Shown here: one piece after another, positions 56,582 through 64,000 of the stretch
Numbering within the stretch: position 1 is the first letter of the stretch
How the letters are laid out: each line of letters begins with the position of its first letter
Assembly (NCBI GenBank): GCA_032622095.1
Contig: CP136068.1
Span: forward strand, 126,301,989-126,365,988
Source of the DNA: Siphonodentalium dalli
Lineage: Eukaryota; Mollusca; Scaphopoda; Gadilida; Siphonodentaliidae
Length of the DNA: 64,000 bases
Direction of reading: 5' to 3'
Notes under the pieces: generated by a model
Databases searched by the model: none
What the model was told of the DNA's origin: nothing
The model's input: only the letters and a program-made list of their open reading frames with translations
Position numbers and translations under genes: made by a program

Positions 56582-58138
56582 TTAATCATTGTCTGAATCT
56601 TCGACCGTTAGATTTACTTCTAAGAGTTTCTTGAATTTTCTCATCGCTTCATCTGCAGCCCATTCATTATTATATCCGCGTTTGGTCAGTTTGACCATTT
56701 TCTTCATGATCGTGTTATGTATGGGTGATGTTTTCAATCGATACTGGTATTCTATTAATCGTCTATAACTTTTGAGAAACAGAACAAACTCTGTGTCGAT
56801 GGTATCCTCTTTTCCCGACATGCTCTCATCTCCCGAAATGCTCTCTTCTTCTTTCACATCATTGGTGACGCGTTTCATCATACTTTTGAATGTGTCCATC
56901 TCGTTGACACATCGCGCAGCTTTCTTAAGACCGAATACCGTTCTACTACCGACGACATTACCATCTTTTGAATCTGATAGCGCTCCCCGTTCATCTTCAT
57001 CTGTATCTTCTCCGAAGAGAGTTGTTTTTGTCTCGGACATAGCTCCGTGTTCATCCGGGTCCTCAGTTAATTTTCGTTTTAACTTATTTTCTTGACACCA
57101 GTTTTTTACGTGTCTCTGAACATCATAATGATCTGCGAACAAAAGCCCGCATTCATTACAAGGGTACGACATGTCTTCTCGAATGTTTTGACGGTTCTTC
57201 TTATTAATTTCATCGAGCTCACCAGGTGGCCGTATGTCGTTAGTATAGTCATTATGTTGACCCTGGGGCACAATATAATTATATGTTATGCCCTTCTGTT
57301 GACCAGGGAGTTCTCTGTCATCGTATTTCATCGCATTCTGTTGACCCTGGGTCTCAGTGTCTTTTGTATGTTTTTTCATCCCATTCTGTTCATCTGGGTG
57401 TTCTCTGTCTTTTTGGAGATTATATTTCATGCCATTCCATTCACCCCTATGTTGGTTCGTGTCCTCTTTTAGTACATTCTGTCGCAGACGTAATGTGTCC
57501 GGTGTTGCGGCTTTTAAATCCACCAGTAGGTAACCGTACGGTTCACTCGTCGCTTCCGAAAACTCTCGAACCATACGCTGAGGACATTCAGGATACATCT
57601 GTCTTGATAATGTTGAAATTAATCCCTTGTCGATTGGGTTATTGAACAATACCAAATATTGACAATTTCGTCGTTGCGTTGGATCTTTGTTGTAGTAGAA
57701 ATTCTGGTTCAAACTTATCAAAGATAAGTTCAAATGGTGACTTCCTTCGGAATGCAAATCATTAACTCTCTGGTCTTTTGATGAAGTTTGCATCAAGTCA
57801 TCGAGTATAACTAGATTTTTATACCGGGGGTTGATAAGCGAATCCAAGTTTGCTGGTATTCCTCGTATAAAGTTGACCTGAGGGGTGACGGTATACTTTA
57901 ATTCGTCATATAGGGGCTGCCAATATTTATAAAACCATATTATTCTGTCAGGTGCGGGTGATATTTTTGAGGCAGACTTTTGTAGTAAGGTTTTCACGAA
58001 GTATGTCTTACCACAAGATGTCGGTCCACTTACACATGCCGTGAATGGATGCTTGAAAATAAAATCTTCATGGACATTGGCCATTGGATCATCAAAGCAG
58101 GATGTTATGTCGCTTGGTGGCACCAAGCGACATAACAT
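56582..58138 (-). CDS. A32/FtsK-HerA-type packaging ATPase, left copy
   Basis: 518 codons from the first ATG; the frame is open a few codons further but with TTG. It has a P-loop GPTSCGKT at residues 38-45, a Walker B NLVILDD at 108-114 and a polar SLNQN motif at 142-146. A YLVLFNNP strand and an RQMYP...GYLLVDL block complete the nucleotide-binding fold of virion packaging ATPases. Residues ~228-304 are four or five 17-20-residue repeats (NGMK, QQ). A C2HC zinc finger follows (C327, C330, H343, C348), then an acidic linker and a helical lysine-rich C-terminus. It would be expected to pump genome DNA into a capsid; here it is an orphan. It differs from the right copy only near residue 7 (P versus A) and by silent change. 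Family placement is inferred from motifs. Confidence 0.7.
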   Translation of the reverse strand: MLCRLVPPSDITSCFDDPMANVHEDFIFKHPFTACVSGPTSCGKTYFVKTLLQKSASKISPAPDRIIWFYKYWQPLYDELKYTVTPQVNFIRGIPANLDSLINPRYKNLVILDDLMQTSSKDQRVNDLHSEGSHHLNLSLISLNQNFYYNKDPTQRRNCQYLVLFNNPIDKGLISTLSRQMYPECPQRMVREFSEATSEPYGYLLVDLKAATPDTLRLRQNVLKEDTNQHRGEWNGMKYNLQKDREHPDEQNGMKKHTKDTETQGQQNAMKYDDRELPGQQKGITYNYIVPQGQHNDYTNDIRPPGELDEINKKNRQNIREDMSYPCNECGLLFADHYDVQRHVKNWCQENKLKRKLTEDPDEHGAMSETKTTLFGEDTDEDERGALSDSKDGNVVGSRTVFGLKKAARCVNEMDTFKSMMKRVTNDVKEEESISGDESMSGKEDTIDTEFVLFLKSYRRLIEYQYRLKTSPIHNTIMKKMVKLTKRGYNNEWAADEAMRKFKKLLEVNLTVEDSDND

Positions 58139-59658
58139 CCTGCTTTGATGATCCAATGGCCAATGTCCATGAAGATTTTATTTTCAAGCATCCATTCACG
58201 GCATGTGTAAGTGGACCGACATCTTGTGGTAAGACATACTTCGTGAAAACCTTACTACAAAAGTCTGCCTCAAAAATATCACCCGCACCTGACAGAATAA
58301 TATGGTTTTATAAATATTGGCAGCCCCTATATGACGAATTAAAGTATACCGTCACCCCTCAGGTCAACTTTATACGAGGAATACCAGCAAACTTGGATTC
58401 GCTTATCAACCCCCGGTATAAAAATCTAGTTATACTCGATGACTTGATGCAAACTTCATCAAAAGACCAGAGAGTTAATGATTTGCATTCCGAAGGAAGT
58501 CACCATTTGAACTTATCTTTGATAAGTTTGAACCAGAATTTCTACTACAACAAAGATCCAACGCAACGACGAAATTGTCAATATTTGGTATTGTTCAATA
58601 ACCCAATCGACAAGGGATTAATTTCAACATTATCAAGACAGATGTATCCTGAATGTCCTCAGCGTATGGTTCGAGAGTTTTCGGAAGCGACGAGTGAACC
58701 GTACGGTTACCTACTGGTGGATTTAAAAGCCGCAACACCGGACACATTACGTCTGCGACAGAATGTACTAAAAGAGGACACGAACCAACATAGGGGTGAA
58801 TGGAATGGCATGAAATATAATCTCCAAAAAGACAGAGAACACCCAGATGAACAGAATGGGATGAAAAAACATACAAAAGACACAGAGACCCAGGGTCAAC
58901 AGAATGCGATGAAATACGATGACAGAGAACTCCCTGGTCAACAGAAGGGCATAACATATAATTATATTGTGCCCCAGGGTCAACATAATGACTATACTAA
59001 CGACATACGGCCACCTGGTGAGCTCGATGAAATTAATAAGAAGAACCGTCAAAACATTCGAGAAGACATGTCGTACCCTTGTAATGAATGCGGGCTTTTG
59101 TTCGCAGATCATTATGATGTTCAGAGACACGTAAAAAACTGGTGTCAAGAAAATAAGTTAAAACGAAAATTAACTGAGGACCCGGATGAACACGGAGCTA
59201 TGTCCGAGACAAAAACAACTCTCTTCGGAGAAGATACAGATGAAGATGAACGGGGAGCGCTATCAGATTCAAAAGATGGTAATGTCGTCGGTAGTAGAAC
59301 GGTATTCGGTCTTAAGAAAGCTGCGCGATGTGTCAACGAGATGGACACATTCAAAAGTATGATGAAACGCGTCACCAATGATGTGAAAGAAGAAGAGAGC
59401 ATTTCGGGAGATGAGAGCATGTCGGGAAAAGAGGATACCATCGACACAGAGTTTGTTCTGTTTCTCAAAAGTTATAGACGATTAATAGAATACCAGTATC
59501 GATTGAAAACATCACCCATACATAACACGATCATGAAGAAAATGGTCAAACTGACCAAACGCGGATATAATAATGAATGGGCTGCAGATGAAGCGATGAG
59601 AAAATTCAAGAAACTCTTAGAAGTAAATCTAACGGTCGAAGATTCAGACAATGATTAA
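58102..59658 (+). CDS. A32/FtsK-HerA-type packaging ATPase, right copy
   Basis: Mirror image of the left gene, starting head to head with it so that the first ~12 codons of each are the antisense of the other's 5' end. The initiating ATG lies left of the palindrome centre. It therefore exists only because of the inverted joint; residues 1-6 (MLCRLV) are probably not native. M19 (in DDPMANV) is a possible native internal start. Walker A, Walker B, internal 17-20-residue repeats, C2HC finger and C-terminal helices are all intact, with no stops. The open frame in both arms argues for recent origin. No partner genes are present nearby. Confidence 0.7.
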   Translation: MLCRLVAPSDITSCFDDPMANVHEDFIFKHPFTACVSGPTSCGKTYFVKTLLQKSASKISPAPDRIIWFYKYWQPLYDELKYTVTPQVNFIRGIPANLDSLINPRYKNLVILDDLMQTSSKDQRVNDLHSEGSHHLNLSLISLNQNFYYNKDPTQRRNCQYLVLFNNPIDKGLISTLSRQMYPECPQRMVREFSEATSEPYGYLLVDLKAATPDTLRLRQNVLKEDTNQHRGEWNGMKYNLQKDREHPDEQNGMKKHTKDTETQGQQNAMKYDDRELPGQQKGITYNYIVPQGQHNDYTNDIRPPGELDEINKKNRQNIREDMSYPCNECGLLFADHYDVQRHVKNWCQENKLKRKLTEDPDEHGAMSETKTTLFGEDTDEDERGALSDSKDGNVVGSRTVFGLKKAARCVNEMDTFKSMMKRVTNDVKEEESISGDESMSGKEDTIDTEFVLFLKSYRRLIEYQYRLKTSPIHNTIMKKMVKLTKRGYNNEWAADEAMRKFKKLLEVNLTVEDSDND

Positions 59659-59663
59659 ATTTC

Positions 59664-59669
59664 AATAAA
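59664..59669 (+). terminator. AATAAA signal, right ATPase gene
   Basis: Begins five bases after the stop codon, mirroring the left arm. Confidence 0.5.
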
Positions 59670-60667
59670 CTTCATCAACATGTTATTCTCGTCTTCGTTA
59701 TATATCTATAAGTGGGGAGGGGGGGTTTGTATAGCGAGAATGCTCCTTTAATATTCACACACCAATATTACATAACGTCCCTTACCTCGTGTCACTTTAA
59801 CATTCCACACTCCGTGTGTGCATTATCCCCCTTTAAGTATGTCATAGCATGGGTACATGTAAGATAATATAACACTATGACTATGTCTGTATCTGTTGTT
59901 GGTAAGATGTGAAATATAAATTTCAGTTCATTCGTGTAGTAATTTCGTATATGTTCAACGCTCTTCATTCGTGCGCTTGTATTGTTAACATTCCTTCATA
60001 ATGAGTGTCCCTTTAGAGTGTCTTGTGTTCCTTTAAGATTCATACACCAATATTACATCACGTCCCTTGTTTCGTGTCACTTTAACTCCTTGAGTGTATT
60101 GCCCCTTCGAATGATGTCATAGCATGGGTACATGTAAGATAGTATAACACTATGACTATGTCTGTATCTGTTGTTGGTAAGATGTGAAATATAAATTTCA
60201 GTTCATTCGTGTAATAATTTCGTATATGTTCAACGCTCTTCATTCGTAAGAGTAATTATGACCTCCGTCTTCGTGCCGATTGTGTACTGAGCTGACACCG
60301 GGGATAAATTGACCAATGACTGCTATTGTACTGAGCTGACACCGGGGATAAATTGACCAATGACTGCCATTGTACTGAGCTGACACCGGGGATAAATTGA
60401 CCAATGACTGCCATTGTATCCTTTGACAGATATGCGTGCGCAGACTCGTTTGATGTTCGCTATCGCATTACTATGTTTTAATAGCCGAGCCTTCACTTCT
60501 CGTCTGACTCTCTTAACGACAAGACCTGTCTACACAGTACTTCTCCGGCAGACTATTCATCCACTGATAGGCCTACATACAGGTATGCCCTAAATAATGG
60601 ACTGCTTAACCACAGCAGAATTATAGGTAACTTTTCAGGAGTTAGTCTGAAATATGACTTGCATCGG

Positions 60668-60732
60668 AAATAAAATCTTCATGGACATTGGCCATTGGAT
60701 CATCAAAACAGGATGTTATGTCGCTTGGTGAC

Positions 60733-60780
<48 letters not shown>

Positions 60781-60782
60781 GG
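60668..60782 (-). pseudogene. (AAC)n and displaced ATPase 5' fragment, right arm
   Basis: Mirror of the left-arm fragment, with sixteen trinucleotide units. The neighbouring sequence reads CCACAGCATAATTATA where the left arm has the equivalent of CCACTGCAGAATTATA. Confidence 0.65.
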
Positions 60783-61828
60783 CTTAACCACAGCATAATT
60801 ATAGGTAACTTTTCGTCATCTTCATTATATTGAAATTTTTGGTATACAAAATGAGCGTAAGTGTGAATGGAATGATAAGTGGTTATTACGTAATGTTGTT
60901 ATAACAATGTCATCAAAGCAATGTCTATAATTGAGTGACCTGGATGTATGCATGTTTTGGCTAACTAATTATCGTGTGAATGACACAGTTTATCAACCTT
61001 AATTGATACTAAGCCGTTTGTTCAGACATTAAATCGATATGTTTTCTGAATAGCATATAACTGTGAACGGGGAAATAATATAATTCATTTGGTAAAGCAA
61101 AGGTGTGAAAGACACATTGTTACCACCAATGTCGCGTGTGTGATTGCGTGTACAGCGAATATGACAATTCATTCTGGAGGGTTGTAATTTCACATTACAA
61201 TTTTCGACCGTTAGTGATTCAACATAGTACATCTCAATACTTCCAATAATTCACGATAATACACACCTGTCATATGGGATAGAGAGTGTAAAGAATAAAC
61301 GCTCTTTATTATTTATGTAAAAGTAATGGTGTCTATTTTCAGGTATGACAATTATATGAACTGCGTCCGATAAACACTGGAATGTATGCATTCATATCGA
61401 TGGTCACAATGTCCAATAAAGCTATTTCTAAACATCGATTAATAATTTCATGAAAAATATTTGAACAAAAAAAATAACTAAAGATATTACGCGCAAATAA
61501 TTTAACATTCGACATTTTTTAATATCGAGATTATCAGAAACCGAAAACTCGTTATAAATTTTTTATTTAAACTTTTTTTTTTAGAGAAATAATTTTGAGG
61601 GTTTTGAAATTTTTTCTTTTGAAATTTTGGGGTTTTAAAATTTTGGGGTTTTGATAATTTGGAAGTTTGGAAATTTTTTGGAAAAAATAAATTTTTGGGT
61701 TTTGAAATTTTTTTTTTGGAAAAATAATTTTTGGGTTTTGATATTTTGGGAATATTTTAGTACAACCAATTTTAGACCCCAAAGATTCTATTTTTAGATG
61801 TGAAGGCAACGTGGCTCCTATTCTTCTG

Positions 61829-62000
61829 CCCGCGCCATAAAACGAAATAACGGGTAGGTGTCCATTATCTGCTTATTGCAGAATAAAATAATCACATTAT
61901 GGACCTATTTCACATAAAAGGTCGATTATTTGCGTATTTGCTCGAGGATATGTTGACCTATCAGCAGTGGACAAAACGAATGTCAATCAAAAGCTGGAAC
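61829..62000. repeat. Target repeat right of the palindrome
   Basis: CGCCATAAAACG, TATCTGCTTATTGCAGAATA and AATAATCACATTATGGACCT match 19.09-19.15 kb (GGGCCATAAAAC, TATCTGCTTATTTCAGAATA). Joined to the left flank, this restores one copy of that family interrupted at its GGCCCGGGCC-like centre. Confidence 0.65.
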
Positions 62001-62189
62001 GGGCCACATGTTATACGCTGTAAACGACGATAACTCGACGATAAGAATGACGGCTGTGTATCAATGGATAACTCGTAATTGATTTGGATTTTTGCTCTAA
62101 ACAATGCACCGATTTAGCATGACACTTGTCGAATCATTTTTTGCAATATTTTTGGTTATGCCTCTTTTTTCAAATTCACAAAATGGCGA

Positions 62190-62350
62190 TATTTTGAGGA
62201 CATCTACAATTTTTGGTTGGATATAGGAATTATCTCACGAGTGATGACAAAAATCTTAATTTCCACGAGTGGAACTTAATTTTATTGTCATCACGAATGA
62301 GATAATTACCATATCCATCCAAAACGTTGATGTTCTGTTTATTATATGCT
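62190..62350. mobile_element. Hairpin MITE, family B, diverged copy
   Basis: GGTTGGATATAGGAATTATC and GAGTGATGACAAAAAT pair with their complements around CCACGAGTGG. The flank TGTTTATTATATGCTCC matches the 37.5 kb copy. Confidence 0.65.
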
Positions 62351-63456
62351 CCGCTCAGTTGGCCCATGACTCAACTCGAAAGAAGAGTAAAGTCGCGTTT
62401 GTATACTCAAGCACACCCATGAATTAGTGCATATAAAAATAGTTCCATTATCAGAGATATTAAAGGGGATAACATAGAATTTTTAACAAAATAATTAAAT
62501 TGATCACATATTACAATTTTTCAACCTGAACACTCGGGGAAGTTTAGCAATCTTCAATCAATAACGGAATCACTTTTAATTTTTGAGCGGATGGATAAGA
62601 GTGAGATATCGATATCTCAATATACGGATATCGGTTTCTATCTTGTGCAAAAATACTATTATTTGATAGCTTAGCATATAATAAAACTGTAATACTAGTA
62701 GTTGAATCAAGGATATGTGCAGACCTGTGCCTATACTATGATCTAGGGATCAAAATAAACATATGGGCGGAATAATAGTACAGGGGGATTTCCTCAAAAT
62801 TAAATAATAGTACAGGGGTGAAATTATTGGGTCATTTCCCCAAGATACCCTTTGGTCAACCCAAGAGAAGCTGTGTTAGCCCTTGTCTGATTCTTAAGAC
62901 TCATTTTACATCACATGTAAGTGGTTTTATATGAATAGCAGTCATTTAGAATGAAATAAAAAATAGTGACCCAAATAAGCAGCATACAGGGGGACTTTAT
63001 TTTAAATTTAATAAGAGCACCTGTATGTTAATATGGATCCCAAGAGTAATATAATCGCAATTCTTATGCTATTATCATTCCTTTGTAATTTACTCATTTT
63101 GTAATAAAAAATGTGTTTTTTTGTCTTCGACCTCAATTTCTACCATTCTATTTCTTTCATTGTTGATAATTCTTACTTTACAACACGTATATACGATAGC
63201 ATATTTATATATTTCTGGCGGCCCGTCTACTTAATGGGATTCACTTGAATAAGAAACTTTCCATTTGGGGGAAATGGAGGTCCTGAATGTTCCATCCATT
63301 GAGGTCGATGGTATTCGATTTGCCTGGTATGATATTTACAAGTCGCATACAAGCCTGATTATAGCGTGTCTGTCATTTGCATAGTGGGCTAGCGTCACTA
63401 AACTCACCTTCTGGTGATCTTATTCTGCTCAGACCTCGTCATCTTTCTTTATTATC
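62350..63456. other. No recognised gene
   Basis: AT-rich; AAATAATAGTACAGGGG is directly duplicated near 62770 and 62805. Nothing coding is recognised. Confidence 0.4.
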
Positions 63457-63460
63457 AAAT

Positions 63461-63919
63461 GTGACCCGCCATATCAAATCCAGTCTTAAGTCGGGATTTG
63501 TTTTACCCTGTGCCAATGCATTCTCTTATATATGCGAGTCGACCATAGGTCGCCTCGCATATATAAGAGAATGCATTGACCTAACAATTTTTTACAATTT
63601 TAATAATTTATTCATGTTTTCTTTAACAATTTTATAATTTTACCCATACAGAGCCCCAGACAATCATGAGCAGACGACACTCTTCTATATGCTTCTATAT
63701 ATGTGTGGGGCTCCCTGCAGGGTAATGGATGTTTTTTTATTTTATGTCCTAAAAATTGTAAGAAACATTTATTTTTTAAAAATGATAAAAAATTGTTAGG
63801 CCAATGCATTCTCTTATATATGCGAGGCGACATATGGTCGACTCGCATATATAAGAGAATGCATTGGCACAGGGTAAAACAAATCCCGACTTACGACTGG
63901 ATTTGATATGGCGGGTCAC
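63461..63919. mobile_element. TIR element with paired hairpins
   Basis: Terminal inverted repeats start GTGACCCGCCATATCAAATC and extend through AAGTCGGGATTTGTTTTACC into two facing 69-bp hairpins (63512-63579 and 63799-63868). AAAT on both sides may be a 4-bp target duplication. The paired-hairpin cassette is the same as in the 45.2-45.6 kb element, but the outer ends are unrelated. Confidence 0.65.
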
Positions 63920-64000
63920 AAATATCTATAGAAACTTAGATTATATCTCTTTTTTAGTTTAGTTTCTCTATATACCCAAAATTGGCAGACGACACATATT

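Larger units (their letters stand above)
54434..61828. mobile_element. 7.4-kb palindromic virus-like element
   Basis: Two ~3.7-kb arms are near-perfect reverse complements about base 58120. Ends read CAGAAGAATAGGAGCC inward and are bordered on both sides by CCCG, a candidate 4-bp target duplication. From the outside each arm holds an A-rich tract (CAAAACCCAAAA type), an (AAC)n run beside a 60-bp copy of the ATPase 5' end, a 44-bp sequence repeated three times, a ~135-bp sequence repeated twice, and the ATPase gene. Right-arm (AAC)n has 16 units, the left 12; a 9-bp indel and isolated substitutions also separate the arms. No polymerase, integrase, protease or capsid frame is present. Confidence 0.85.

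Noticed and set aside
54434-61828. Complete Maverick/Polinton
   Set aside because: It is only 7.4 kb, with no DNA polymerase B, retroviral-type integrase, protease or capsid frame; only the ATPase supports a relationship.

Overview
This is AT-rich animal nuclear DNA, probably from a marine invertebrate and most likely a lophotrochozoan such as a mollusc. That guess rests on an intronless class A GPCR, two signal-peptide/PAN-type exons, LINE remnants and a very heavy load of hairpin-type DNA transposons. No operon, tRNA, rRNA, CRISPR or bacterial signal was found. Genes are sparse and most of the sequence is repeats.

Layout. 1-2.7 kb: foldback element whose arms are degenerate GTATAC/GAGTGACT satellite. 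2.7-3.8 kb: a repeat with four GCCAT-rich motifs. 5.8-7.1 kb: first copy of a TTAAAG...CTTTAA MITE family (family A), broken by insertions. 7.2-8.5 kb: foldback minisatellite element. 10.5-11.0 kb: tandem repeat of about 125-132 bp. 11.4-12.7 kb: family A fragment and a directly repeated CCTTCGGAATAG element. 14-16 kb: degraded coding scraps, including the 3' end of a LINE reverse transcriptase. 17.1 kb: hairpin MITE. 17.7-18.0 kb: PAN exon (-). 18.85-20.74 kb: long-inverted-repeat element. 21.2-24.1 kb: three Helitron-like repeats and a 763-bp duplication. 25.9-28.6 kb: the best host gene, a 913-residue GPCR (-). 30.2-32.3 kb: 2-kb inverted repeat with hairpins and coding fragments. 33-40 kb: five further TIR or hairpin elements. 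41.7 kb: second PAN exon (+). 43-44 kb: LINE with its reverse transcriptase core deleted. 44.1-44.7 kb: apparent pseudogene (-). 45.2 kb: TTAA element. 49.6-51.2 kb: 570-bp tandem array. 51.6-53.4 kb: two near-identical 451-bp elements bounding a 0.9-kb segment, all inserted into a tandem repeat unit. 54.4-61.8 kb: a 7.4-kb near-perfect palindrome carrying two head-to-head copies of a virus-type packaging-ATPase gene. 62.2-63.9 kb: further hairpin elements.

The outstanding object is the 7.4-kb palindrome. Its arms meet at a single central base inside the 5' end of the ATPase gene, so the two genes diverge and overlap. It is inserted into a copy of the 18.85-20.74 kb repeat family and is bordered by a likely 4-bp target duplication. 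The arms differ mainly at a trinucleotide repeat, an A-rich tract and a few substitutions. The protein resembles the A32/FtsK-HerA type packaging ATPases of Maverick/Polinton- and adintovirus-like elements, but no polymerase, integrase or capsid gene is visible. All homology statements were made by eye, without database search.
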